Positions 36,481-47,783 of a DNA stretch of 64,000 bases are shown here, one piece after another. Every line of letters begins with the position of its first letter. Position 1 is the first letter of the stretch. The notes beneath the pieces are model-generated. The model made no database searches. It saw only the letters and a list, made by a program, of their open reading frames with translations, and was not told where the DNA came from. Location of the stretch: assembly GCA_047967505.1 (NCBI GenBank), contig CM106540.1; one strand, written 5' to 3'. The stretch is from Dipteris shenzhenensis. Its lineage: Eukaryota; Polypodiophyta; Polypodiopsida; Gleicheniales. A program made the translations under genes and the position numbers.

Positions 36481-37404
36481 TGAATCCTATGTCATGGAGT
36501 TATGCAATAAGATGGAGATATGCCTAGGTGATAACATGATGGAGAAAGCACACACGATTAAATCCTTTGCTTCCTCTGATGTGTCCCAAATGGTTAAGAC
36601 TTCAACCTCAGAGACAACCAAGGAGTCAAGCATGCCTTCCAAGGGTATGAATATGGAAGAGATGGCCACTAGCCTTCTAAACCAGCTAGGCTAGGAATGG
36701 AAGGTAGGAGTGTCAAAGGAGGCTCCTAGCAACCCCCATCTATTCAATATGGAGAGATAATGTACGGTGTGGGGTATGCAATGGGAATCATCCCAATAAC
36801 GATGCCCACACCAAAGGGCAATGTCATCACTCTACTGTGCTCACTAGGGAAATCACAACACTATCCATCAGAGATATCCTAAAACGTTTCCCCAACCAGC
36901 TTATCAAAGAAGGCTGCAAATTGCCTTACCCACCTCACCTAATACACTCAATTTTACCCAAATGGTAGCACAAGGTTCCATGCTTAATAACTCAAGCAAA
37001 TATAGGAGCCAAACTATCCTGTTACCTCCACCTGTACAACCATCACCTCTACAAATCATTCTGGTAAACTAGGTGCCTGTAGAGGATGTGCCATGTGATT
37101 GGGAGGTACACGACCAAGACTATAGGATTACTCTCCATATGAGGACCAAAAGCCGGATTCATAAGTCATTATGTGCTGCACGAGAGCTAGTACATAAGGG
37201 TCTATTAGATGGCCTCAATTTTGCAAAAGGCTAGGGATATGAACAACACAATCAAGAAGCCTCCCATGTAATGCTATAAGTACCAAAGGCCCATAGGGCC
37301 AGTGAGTGCCCATTCAAGACAACAACTGTTGACCAGCCGGTTGTGTGCTATAAGTGCCAAGGACCTCAGTTCCTTAGGGATAATCCCTATAAGGACAGCC
37401 AACC
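36481..37404 (+). pseudogene. Possible Gypsy gag/linker remnant
   Basis: The open frame 36494-36694 has no recognised motif. Near 37345-37400 a sequence CYKCQGPQFLRDNP resembles a zinc knuckle in which the His and last Cys are replaced. It stands directly upstream of Gypsy integrase sequence in the same orientation, which suggests the gag end of the same decayed element. This is a weak call. Confidence 0.35.
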
Positions 37405-38270
37405 TATAGCAGTAGTTTAGGGTGTGAAGTGGACCACTTGTATAAGAATTGTTCGATGATCATGAGGTTTGGGTGCCCATTAGAGGTAGTTAGTGATAGA
37501 GGAACCCATTTTCTCAATAAAACCATTGCCAGCCTAACAAGTGAATTTATGATTGTCCATCAAAAATCCATAGTCTATTACCCTAGAGCCAATGGCAAGC
37601 CAAGATTGTTTATCGAAAATCCATGGCCTATTATCCTAGAGCCAACAGCCAAGCCAAGAGCTCAAACCAGATGTTCTACTTGATCATGACCCAAACTGTC
37701 GAAGCGAGTCGAGCCGATTGGGAACACGAACTCACGGTTACATGGGCTTATCACACCACTTACAAAGTGGCCACTAATTGTACCCCTTTAGCTTAGCCTT
37801 TGCGGTAGAGGTTGTCATACCCATGCAGTTCATAGTGCCCAACCTGAGCATTGTGGTACAAGAGACATTACCTGAGGAAGCCATTCCTAAAAAGCTTATC
37901 AAGATGGAAAAGCTTTATGACACTAGGCTTCAAGCCATGTTCTCCCTTAAGGTTGAGAAGGCACAAAAAATGAAATTTTTTTATCGCAACCTTAGGAACA
38001 AGGACCTAAAAGAGGGTGATGATGCACTTCTATAGTGTGAGAAACATGAAGAAAAATCTTAAATACATACAGAGGCATGGGTCCCTACCGGGTGGTAGAG
38101 ATAACCCCCCAAGGAGCATGTATAATCACAACACTCGATGGAGTAGAAATGGTTGGATTTTACATTTTGGTTAAAAATGAGGTATGCTACTCTGCTATAC
38201 TCTTGAATGAATTGTCGCCTCTAAACACTCACTTTCATGGATCATTGGATAGGTCTAGTTGAGTCCATAG
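37405..38270 (+). pseudogene. Ty3/Gypsy integrase C-terminal half, decayed
   Basis: The frame 37429-37683 gives FGCPLEVVSDRGTHFLN (second catalytic Asp) and YYPRANGKP, where the catalytic Glu that normally follows NGQ is lost. An internal 50-bp duplication repeats ENPWPIILEP-like sequence. Frame 37778-38035 has PFSLAFAVEVVIPM and ends in GDDALL, the GDxVL box. 38077-38262 begins GPYRVVEI, the GPY/F module. Several frames and stops; not functional. Confidence 0.75.
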
Positions 38271-38440
38271 GATAGACAACCACTCACAAGGTCCCTACAC
38301 AAGTCAAGTATGCCAAAATACTAATGGCTCTACCACGTGAAGCTAATGCTAGATGAGTAGGTGAATAGGGTACAAAAGAACAAGTTAGGACAGGGAATCA
38401 CCCACACACCATCTTCATCATCAAGTGTGTAGTCATAGGG
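38169..38440 (+). repeat. Direct repeat, copy 1 (partner 40347-40612)
   Basis: About 270 bp starting GGTTAAAAATGAGGTATGC, overlapping the end of the Gypsy integrase and its 3' flank. It recurs 2.18 kb downstream at roughly 85% similarity, suggesting two copies of the same Gypsy 3' region. Confidence 0.75.
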
Positions 38441-40346
38441 ATAGGGTGTAGGATGTACACCAGCACACGAGTCCTCCATCAAGTCAATTTTTGAGCTAAG
38501 CCTCACCAATTAAGTGCATAGGTCACCAGAGGGGAGGGGTGCAAATTAAGCCCCCTAAAATGGCCAAACTGTTCAACCAGAGTTAGGACATTGCATTAAC
38601 ACTAATGCAATGCCAATAATGCTACACACATTGTGATATCAAATTTCAATAATGCTACATTGCCACAATATACTTAACACCACACACGCTGCCATAAGAC
38701 TAATGCCCCATCCAGTAATGCATTGCCACATCGCATTAATGCTAACACATCGTCACACTACACTATCCTTAATGCACCACCAGTAACACATGACCACATT
38801 GCATTGTGATAATGTTGCACCATCACGTTATAATAACACCCCATCACCGCCGCATTATGGTTTCCTATCAAACAAGCCTGGGAACCTAACATGGCATATT
38901 AATAGTTGGGTCCAGGTGCTGCCAAAATCTTTCCAAAAATCCTGCCATCCCCCTTACACTCCCCCCTTACAACTTCGAAGCAGCAGTCCCCAGCCTTTCT
39001 ATATATCCACTAACTCTCCCATTGAAAGCCTCCACCACCGATTGCCCATGAATTTAGGACTTGCTTTTGACTTCAAGAAGGATATTCCCACGCTGGTCCC
39101 TATTGCTCTTCTAGCCACTACACAATCCACTAACACTTCTGCATCACACCGTGCCTCCATTGTCACGCCATCCTAAGTCCAAAAGGAAGAGCTCAAGCAC
39201 GAGGCCAATCCAAAAGTCCATCAATCGATTCTTGGAGGCAAGAGAAGAAGGGGAAAAGACATAGAAGAGAACCGGATGGGGACACGGAGTATGCCGTGAC
39301 TCAGACAATGCACTCCAAGTGTCAAACTATAGAAAACATGCCAACATCCACAAAGGCAAGATCTTTTGATCATACTAGCCCACCTGCCAGCTCCCTCCTA
39401 AGGGGTCAAAAGCTATAGCTATGACAAGAATGAGAAGACGACGATAGAGAAGTCATAATACATGGGTACAGAATGAAATACTTTAATCCCAGCATTACTT
39501 CAAAGGGCCCAAGAGCACTATGAGGGGAATGCTTGTATTTGCATTCCTAAGACCCACCAACCTAATCCCCTCTCTTGTCCAAGCTACCCATTTTCCAAAA
39601 ATGAAGCAATATCGCCACATCTACAAAAGGATAAGCTTAAGGCAAAGGATATAGTAGTTCTTGAAAATATAAAGGTATTAGCACTAGCTGATCCAAGACA
39701 GACCTTGCAAGGAACGTTGAAACCACAAGCACCCGCTACTAGGACTCCCAAAGAAAACCACAAGATGCTTCCAATAATATTGCATCCTCTAAGGTCAATC
39801 AAGTAGTAACCAAGTGGTAACCAATCAAGGTCAATCAAGATGATTCCAATAGTATTGCATCCTCTAAGGTCAATCAAGTAGTAACCAAGTGGTATGTATC
39901 ACAAGAACCTGCTTCTAACAATGGAGCAGTAAAACAAGAACTTGCGCCAGTGCTTCATCTAAAAAGGGGACCATCGACAAACTCTGACACTCCAACCCAG
40001 AATAGGATAGTAGTCCCACAAGAGCCTACTATAAGAATGGCTCATTGACACCCCTTAAGCACTCTAATCATTTCAATCCACACCAAAGGGCTTCAAGTGA
40101 GGGGAAACAAAACAAGACTCCCCCCACTTCAACCTCAGTAGTCCCACAAGAACTTGTCCCTACCACCACGAGGGTAAAGCATCACAAAAACTACTAAGGA
40201 AAATAGTCTTTAACCATTGGACAGATGCTACCTATAGAACAACATAGATTACCAACAAACATGGACTTGAAAACCCTTGAGGAGTCTACAACAATATCCT
40301 TCCCATGAGAGGCAGTGGTCTTTCTGACCAACGCCTTTACATATTG
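38441..40346. other. Low-complexity and intergenic sequence, no gene seen
   Basis: 38560-38860 is built from variants of TAATGC, CATTGC and ACACA in irregular order. 39761-39900 holds a 75-bp tandem duplication (starts at 39761 and 39836) containing CATCCTCTAAGGTCAATC. Nothing protein-like is recognised; it may be the untranslated part of a Gypsy element. Confidence 0.5.
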
Positions 40347-40612
40347 GTTAAAAATGAGGTATGCAGCTCTGCTATACTCTTGAATGAACTGCCGCCTCTA
40401 GACACTCAGTTGCATGGATCATTAGGTCTACTTGAGTCCATAGGATAAGTAACCACTCACAAGGTCCTTGCATAATTTGAGTCCACCCAAATACTCTTCG
40501 TTCTACCACATGAAGGTGATCCTAGATGAGTAGGTGAATATGGTACAAAGGCACAAGTCGGGTCAGGGAATCACTCACACACCATCTCCACCGCCAAGTG
40601 TATAGTTACATG
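40347..40612 (+). repeat. Direct repeat, copy 2 (partner 38169-38440)
   Basis: It matches copy 1 through ATACTCTTGAATGAA, GAGTCCATAGGATA, CCACTCACAAGGTCC and GGGAATCAC phrases. Confidence 0.75.
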
Positions 40613-41156
40613 GATTTCTAGGATTCCCACCAAGTGGCTCAGATGGAAAAAAAGGTGATGATGTCCATGATCCAATACCAGCAGATAGCCCTCAATGTTT
40701 TTCAAAGGCACCATGAAGCACAAGCTACCGCACCATAAAGCACAAGCTGCCAACCACCGTCACACATGTAATCACGGCCAATCTCCACAATAACAAGCTA
40801 CAACAATAGCTAGTCAATGAAAGGCACAACATAGCCACTGCAGAGTCAGAGAAGTCAATATTCTAGGAGCAAAAAAATACAAGAAGCAAATGGAGGAAAT
40901 GCAAGCCCGCCTTGCACAATTGGAAAGCTGACTGGTAGAGGAAAAGAGTTGCAACAACAAGCTAACTTAGAAGTATCTCACCAACAACAACCCTATCTGA
41001 CATAACAAGAAGACTATGAGGAGTATCAGTGGGTGGCAGATGAGAGACAAGAGATAGTCCATATAGGCCTCTAGTCTAGTGAGCATGGAAGGAAGATCCC
41101 CAAGTTTGATACTCAAATCAACACATTTGTGCGTTTGTCATAACTTTCTCTCTCTA
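40613..41156. other. Intergenic, possible Gypsy gag N-terminal scrap
   Basis: A short frame around 40880-40935 gives MEEMQARLAQLES, like the coiled-coil start of some Gypsy gag proteins, then stops. Too short to call a gene. Confidence 0.3.
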
Positions 41157-41330
41157 GATCAGCATAGTACTCAGGAAGGGCCCTAGCATGCCCTTTTCTC
41201 CAACCCATTGAGGCTAGTATGAGTTTTCCCTTTTGGTGTATTTTGTATGTTGTTCCATAGTCTCATGAGGCCTCTCTCAGATGTTAATACACATTTCTTT
41301 CTTTTCTTTTTCTCTCTCTATGAAATCAAT
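41157..41330 (+). repeat. LINE-like 3' tail with TTAATACA and TTTCTTTC tract
   Basis: It matches 7372-7490 over about 100 bp. The hairpin position (41259-41273) is degraded here to CTCATGAG. TTAATACA and a T/C-rich tail (about 41295-41322) follow. Same family as the tails at 7464, 43694, 54983 and 55309. Confidence 0.6.
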
Positions 41331-41433
41331 ATTGATTTTTGAGATGTTTTGATTTTACTATCAAATATAAATCTAGATGTGGCAACTATGTATCTGTAGA
41401 CAGACAAGCGGAACACTTTCTTGGACATGGCTA

Positions 41434-41545
41434 GGACATCGATAGGATCACACACACACACACACACACACACACGATCATTATGGTAATTTGGTAATGC
41501 ATCCTATCGATGTCCTACACACACACACACACACACACACGATCA
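41434..41545. repeat. Inverted 15-bp arms with duplicated CA repeats
   Basis: GGACATCGATAGGAT (41434-41448) is the exact inverse complement of ATCCTATCGATGTCC (41501-41515). Each arm is followed on its right by a CA run ending CGATCAT. The arrangement lies at the start of a probable Copia LTR. Confidence 0.85.
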
Positions 41546-41578
41546 TAGGACAAGCCCTTGATCACACGATTCCCAACA

Positions 41579-42531
41579 TACCCCCCCTTAAGGGTTGCCT
41601 CTTGCTATGTCAAGGATTCATCTAGGCACAGTTTCACAAGCCATCTCATGGTGGTCAAGGATAAATATATGGCTAGGATCTCATGCTAGCAAAGGTGCCC
41701 AAGGGTCAAGGTTCACAAGATAGAGTAGACACCCCCCCAAATGGTTATCTCCCTTGCATGTAGAAGGATAAATCTTAGGCCTTTGTGTGGACCTAGTTTC
41801 TCATGGTACCATGCAGGCACACACATATCACATGGCCTACATCATATGGTGACCAAAGGTGATTTACGAAGACTATAATGACAAAACATATAACCATAAC
41901 ATTCTTTTAGCATTACTACTCCAAGCCAAGAACCTCAAAATTGACCAAGTGATGATAAAAAAGCTTTGAAATATAAAGTCTTTATTTTCTTCTACCACAA
42001 AGTTTGTGACTTCATATATTGATGGAGTTGTCTCTTCAACCAGATTTGCCATGCTTCACTTTCCTTGGAGTTGTAGTAGGAGCCATTTCTCTCTTCCAAA
42101 AGAGAAGCTTCAATATCCACCAAGTTGGATGTAAAAGTGTTGCTAAAAACTTGTGCACCAAATACCGTTTCAAGTTGCACCCAAACTTCATGTGAACTCT
42201 CACAACCATCAATGTTATGAATGTATGAGTCACTAAGTACCAATGCTATGATAGCAAAGGAGTTTTCATATTGGACTATCCATTGTACTTCCCTTGGCTT
42301 CTTCACACTCATACTTTCCGAGAGCTTAAGCATATTATAATTCTTCTTCTTTATGTAGCTCTTTGAAACATTCTTGTAGAATGCCTCTTCATCATGTAAC
42401 CCAAAGAAAATAATCATGCACAACAAGTTCTTACCACTTGTCATCGCAAGGGCAGTGTCTACTCTTTCACAAAAAGAACGATAATAAGATAGATAATGAG
42501 TATATTCCTTCAAAACAATAGCAATGTACAT
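41579..42531 (-). pseudogene. Copia gag (UBN2-like) with purine tract and LTR start
   Basis: On the minus strand the frame 42531-41992 gives a gag-like sequence with FFGLHDEEAF, SDSYIHNIDGC and EVWVQLETVFGAQ. It then frays into unrelated residues after LLEERNG, with the proper continuation partly in a second frame. Further along, TAAGGGGGGGTA (about 41592-41581) is a purine tract directly before TGTTGGGAATCG (41579 downward), the typical start of a 3' LTR. No protease, integrase or RT lies between, so this is either a deleted copy or a non-autonomous gag-only element. The 5' LTR and primer site are not recognised. Confidence 0.6.
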
Positions 42532-43027
42532 CGAAATGGTAAACTTTGACTATGAAGTGACTTTGACTATTCTTCATGCAATGTGGACCAAAACATGTCA
42601 ACTTAGTCAACTTTCAAACCAATAAGTTGAAAGACTATAAGAACTTGACTTTTATATCAAAAGCCCTAATTCTTGGGTTGACTTGGTCAACCCTTTGACC
42701 ATAATATGAAGAAATCTTCCTACAAAGATAGAGATTGGCTCGAGGGTGAAATTTGCCTTGATTATAGAGGCTATGAAGGGGATTTTGGTGGAAAAAGGAG
42801 CCTTGAACAACAAAGAAGATACTACAAAAATGAATCATGCAATGTTGGACCAGATCGTCTGCGGCAGAAGCTTTAAAGTCGACTGGTTTTTCTCTGATTT
42901 CTCCTCCATCTATGGACCAAATGACCTCAAATTTGGACATCAAGTAGATAATAAGTCGCCCAACTATGACTAAGAGGGTTTTGCAAATGGTGGAGTCTAC
43001 AGGAGGAATTTTGCAAAATGTTGTCGC
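42532..43027. other. Non-coding stretch with TTGAC/GTCAA hairpins
   Basis: It contains the perfect hairpin GGGTTGAC-TTG-GTCAACCC (42675-42693) and CTTTCAA/TTGAAAG arms near 42612-42634. No gene is seen. Confidence 0.5.
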
Positions 43028-43504
43028 ATGAAAAAATTAATGGCACGGCACGGATTTGGACCTCTCTCTCGGATTATGGAGTATGAGGATCAGTATTGCT
43101 TAGCGTTGTTCATCAGGGAGATCACCAGATACAGAGAGAGATTCCTCAGAGAGCACCGTCGCATCCCTGCCAGAGACCTGGTTATTCATGAGGAGCAGGA
43201 CGAGGCGCAGGACCATGAGCACAAAGATAGCACATCTTGCCAGAGAGCACCGATGGTTCCACCCCGAGGATGTACATATGACATGATCCAGCAGCACCGC
43301 AGGATGATCTTACACAGAGGCCGTACCCGTCGCTTTATTTCTAGACGACGGAGGATGATGGCAGATTTTCAGAGGAAATTGCTCCATGGAGACTTGGCAC
43401 CGCCAGCAGCCCATTTGACACTTGCCCAGATCTTCACACTCATGGCAGGAGGCATGGTCGATGGCCATGACTTCCATCATTTCTTTGGATCACAGACCCC
43501 TTAG
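43028..43504 (+). pseudogene. Candidate LINE ORF2 C-terminal end
   Basis: An open frame of 158 codons, Arg- and His-rich, ending at TAG in 43502-43504. I do not recognise a catalytic domain. It sits immediately before 3'-untranslated sequence, hairpin and TC tail of a LINE (43505-43770) in the same orientation, which makes it the likely end of that element's ORF2. A small host protein is possible but less likely, since codons before the ATG also belong to unclassified repeat sequence. Confidence 0.4.
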
Positions 43505-43739
43505 GGAAGACGATGTTCCTCATATTTCATATTTTACATTTTGTATCTAGGCATTTTTGGTACTCTATTTCATTTCATTTTGTATCTAGGATTTTTGTAG
43601 CCATTTTTGGCATCTTAGCGGTATTACGATGAGGCCACCTAGTTGGCGCATCGTTGATGATGTATTTTCCTTTCGGATGATTTTGTGTCCCATAGGCCAT
43701 GTATGGCCTTCCGTGGACCTTTAATAAAATTTCTTTCTT

Positions 43740-43770
<31 letters not shown>
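43505..43770 (+). repeat. LINE 3' untranslated region with hairpin and TC tail
   Basis: GTATCTAGG(C)ATTTTTG occurs twice. Near the end comes the hairpin AGGCCA-TGTA-TGGCCT (43694-43709), then TTAATAAAATTTC (containing AATAAA) and a (TTTC)n(TC)n tail at about 43730-43770. The order matches 54983-55030 and 55309-55384. Confidence 0.75.
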
Positions 43771-43774
<4 letters not shown>

Positions 43775-43995
43775 TACCTTGTTTGGCCTCTACATCGACA
43801 AGCTCAAGACAGTGATGCAGGCACAGGGTGGGGTAGGTTGCTCCCTCGCAGGCACGCTGATCCAGATACTACTCTATGCAAATGACCTGGCTCTCTTGTC
43901 CTCCTCAGCAAAGGGGCTCCAGAGACACCTTGACGCACTACAGTCCTTTTGTGAGTCTCATGATTTGAAGGTCAACTTGGGTCAAACCAACTTCA
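43771..43995 (+). pseudogene. 5'-truncated LINE reverse transcriptase fragment
   Basis: It begins right at the end of the TC tract with LFGLYIDKLK and reads on to YANDLALLSS, where the catalytic YADD box has become YAND. SHDLKVNLGQT follows, after which LINE similarity stops. It closely matches the RT of the copies at 52080-52290 and 53230-53440. Confidence 0.8.
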
Positions 43996-45179
43996 CACCC
44001 GCTTCTTGATCATCACGAGGTGCTTAATGAGTCTTACAGCCACACCTCCCATGCTTCATGCTTGCCACCTTATCTATGGTCCTTACTAGTCAACATGTGT
44101 GGTTTTCAGTGCCAACATTTTGCCTGGACTTTGCTTGCATCCAAACCTTGCAGTCTAAATCTGAAGTGTGAGACTAGCAAGGACTAGCTATGACACAAAG
44201 ATTGGGGTCAATAGATCTACCAGCGGACAGAGCCGTTGTCTCTTGGTAACTGTCGCTTTTGGACCATGTTGGCACCAAGTTCACGTGCATGCCACAACTC
44301 TTGTTATGCTTTATTGGGAAGGATTGATTATTGAGCCTGCCACGGCCAAGTTTGGATTGAATAGGATGACGGAGTCAATGGGGTCGGCTTCATTAGAGCT
44401 GACATCGGATTGCAAAGGTAGACCATGTCCGACTGGCACCTCCAAGTATAGCCACGTAATTCCTATTTCCATTGCTCTATAGCATGTACCATGCCTGATT
44501 GGATGATGTCTTTGTGTGCGGCCTTGAGTTGCACCTGTTTGTGTCCCTCCATCCATTACTATATTGGTCCACCACCAGTAGACTTCCATGAGATGTATCC
44601 ACATTGAACGAGACTAGATGAGGGTGATGGACATCATTTTCTCAATGAGGCGTAGGAGATTGGCAATGAATTTCAATTATTCGACCCAAATGGTGGGGGG
44701 GCAACTCCTCACCCTTAAACTACAAATTTATAATGGTACTCTGTATTTCAAAGACACGGAAGGTTACACATGCAAAACTCCTCATGGGTCAAGTGTCATT
44801 GACTCTTATCATAAGCCCACCTACAAGGCACATACTTGAATACGTCAAGATTGAAGGGGATACTCTTGAGTCTTACCATAGAGCAATGTCTCTAGGCATC
44901 ATAGGGACAAAGAATGTTATACAAAAATAGAAAATTACTGCACATCCCAAGCTATGTATGAGAGGAAAATAGACATAGCACTATCACAAAGTTAGATGCC
45001 TTCTACTTGTCATGCAATGAACAAACGTATAGCAGAATTGTAGCAAGTACCAACCCAAAAGTGCTTTACTAAAAGCAAGGGAAGGAGCATTGGAATTACA
45101 TGCAACAATTGGTTTGATCAAGAATGTTAAAATGCAAATAGGGCCTAGATAACAACAAATACAATTGAGAAAGAGGGCA
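43996..45179. other. Intergenic, no gene seen
   Basis: Short unrelated open stretches on both strands only; nothing recognised. Confidence 0.45.
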
Positions 45180-47400
45180 AAGATCCATTAAACAAACAAG
45201 TGGTAAGGAACACAAGGAGATTATTTCTTAAGAGCAAGCAACTTGAAAGCTTCAAAGAGCTCAAACAAAATCCCAGAAAGTTTTTTCAAAAGTTACATGG
45301 CAATAAATCTCAAGAGAGGAAAGCATCGTGGGAAGACATGATACAGTTCGTCAACACCAAGGACCTGTACGCAAGAGAGGGGGAAGAGAAAGTAAATCAT
45401 GCATTTTCCATCAAAGCAGCAAATGATTTTATAATAGAAGACGACATCGGAAAAGGGCTGGAAAAACTAGCAAATGGAAAGGCTCCAAACGCAAAAGGGC
45501 TAGTGTTGGAGATGCTAACATATGGAGGGGAGAAGACAAAGAAAATGCTCACGGGGCTTCTGAGTATGAATCTAGAGAAAGGATTTTCCTCAAAATGGCA
45601 GCTTAGTAGAATTGTACCGATCCACAGGGGGAAGACAATAGGAGAGTCAAAAACTACCATACAATCATAGTGAGCCTAATCACCAAGCTGTTTGGCACTA
45701 TCATTGAGCAAAAAATCAACAAATGGCCAGAGACACAAGGGGTTAGGGCACCATCCCAAGCAAGGTTTTGTCCCAAACATCGATAATAGACCATCTGGTT
45801 GCCATAAGGACTGCCTCGAAGGAATCCAAACATAAGAAAGAAGCCATCTTTTACTACTTTGTAGACGTCAAGAAAGCCTAAGAAGCTATGGTAAACATTG
45901 GAAAATATCCAAGCATGATAGCTTATACTAGTCTGCTAGAGGGAGCGTTGGTGGTCTCTCAAATTGGATTGACAGCATGATCGGAGTGAAGCAAGGATGC
46001 CCCCTCTATTCGACACTCTTTGGCTCTACATTGATGAAATTACGCCATTCATTGACCGCCTAAGTGGAGGGATCCTTGCTTGCAGATTTGATGATACATA
46101 TATTACTATATGCAGATGGCATAGTTCTCATCTCCTTTGTGGTGGGTCTACAACAACATGTTAAGGCTCTTGATGCATCTTGTAGGGAGAGAGACTTGAC
46201 GGTCAACCTTGGTAAAATCAAAGTTATGATCTTCAACACATCACGAGCGGTACTTCAACGACATAGTATCACATACCGAGGGGAGCCAATGGAGATAGTA
46301 CAGTCATATACCTATCTTGGAGCAGCTTTTGTGGTGCCTATCTTCATGATGACACATGTAGCTCAGGCTTGACTCAAGAGGGAAGGAGGCTCTAGTGCGA
46401 CTAGAGAGAGAGAGTGCTTCCAAGCACAGTTTCACGATCCCCTAACAAAGGGGTGGCTTTTTAATACACTAGTGAGACTGATGGCCATGTACGCAGCACC
46501 TTCAAGGGATGTGACCTTTCGATAGCTAAGTGGCAGGGGTTTAAGAGGCTATAGGTTACCTAGATGACTAGAAGTAAGTTGTTCCTTCCTCACCAAATCA
46601 TACAAGCTGAGTTCGCTATGACACCATCTAGATTGGCACTAGAGTCGTCCCGATGGCCAGTTGAGCGCAGGGACAGCAAAGCCTAGTATGCATGCATCTC
46701 CAAATAATTTCAGTCTCAAGGCATTCAGATAGATCGCCTCCCCCCCTTCCAGTACAGTTTGGACTCCCCATCCCTTCAGATCCCGCACGATGAGATCAAC
46801 CGTATCATACGGTTGGACCTACTCCACTTATACACATCATGGTTAGATCTACTCCAGTTATACACATCATGGGATTGGGGAGGGGGCAAGAGTTCCCCAC
46901 TAGGATCCAGTTTTACCGAGATCACTTCTTGAGAGCATCAGGGTATGGACTGATCATCAAGCACCAATATCTAGAGGACAGAGGGGGTACCCATGCGCTG
47001 AGGATTGCCATAAGAAAAATGCGGGTCTCGTCACACCATTTGAGGATAGAGGCAAGGAGAGCTGTAGGTACACCTAGAGAACAGTGGACTTGCAGACTAT
47101 GCACACTGGCAGCAGTGAAGATAGAGGAGCACTTCCTATGTGCTTGCCCTGCTTATTATGAGATCCGAGGGCGCTATCACTGCTTCTTTCAAGGGGGACA
47201 CGAATTCAATCCACTCTCCAATCTGATCCACTTCTACGACCATGTAAGTGTTGGCCTCTTTCTAATGGAGATGCAGTGACACAAGGAGACTCTGTTACAT
47301 CACATCAGACAGTAGGAGGGGACAGCACCACAAGGTACTAATTGGGCACAACGATACGTTATTGACTTTTATGCCTTCGAGTCAACCCCGGGGCACATCA
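45180..47400 (+). pseudogene. Decayed LINE ORF2 (RT to C-terminal zinc knuckle)
   Basis: Readable parts in order: 45200-45670, linker and early RT (NGKAPNAKGL, WQLSRIVPIHRGK). Around 45980 comes GVKQGCPL, and at 46064-46372 LLYADGIVLIS (YADD changed to YADG) with LTVNLGKIKVMIFNTSR and an SYTYLG segment. 46839-47279 has SSHHLRIEARR and a Cys/His knuckle starting CRLC and ending CACP (about 47090-47151). The same blocks occur in the copy at 52522-54631 at moderate similarity, so this is a second subfamily. Frameshifts and the lost Asp make it dead. Confidence 0.78.
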
Positions 47401-47783
47401 AAGTAGAGGATGAGATATCAAAGTCGTGCTTACACAGAAGCGTGATTTCAGTCAAATAACTTAATAAGCTTAGAATTTTAGAACTTTTATAAATTCCACA
47501 TGAAATAACATAATTTTAAATGCATTCACACCACATAAACAAAAGAGATAGAGACAAGTACATTGGGACTCGACTGGATGAGAATGAGACCGCTCCCCCC
47601 AACTGGGTAAACCCAGTTGTAGTTTTTATACATTCAATGATGCTTAGCCTCACTCCAATGGTGGTACAAATTTTTGGACAAAACCCCCTCTAGGCAATTC
47701 ATAGTTCTAGACCAAGACTCAAATATAGGACTATTACAATGATCTTTCTTTTCGAAGTGGGACTCAGATGTACATATGACTCA
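47401..47783. other. Intergenic with a 9-bp hairpin
   Basis: CAACTGGGT-AA-ACCCAGTTG (47600-47619) is a perfect inverted repeat just after a C6 run. It could mark an LTR edge, but no partner was found. No gene. Confidence 0.5.

Noticed and set aside
42731-42973. Small host gene on the plus strand
   Set aside because: 75-residue frame with no recognised motif, overlapped by an equally long minus-strand frame.
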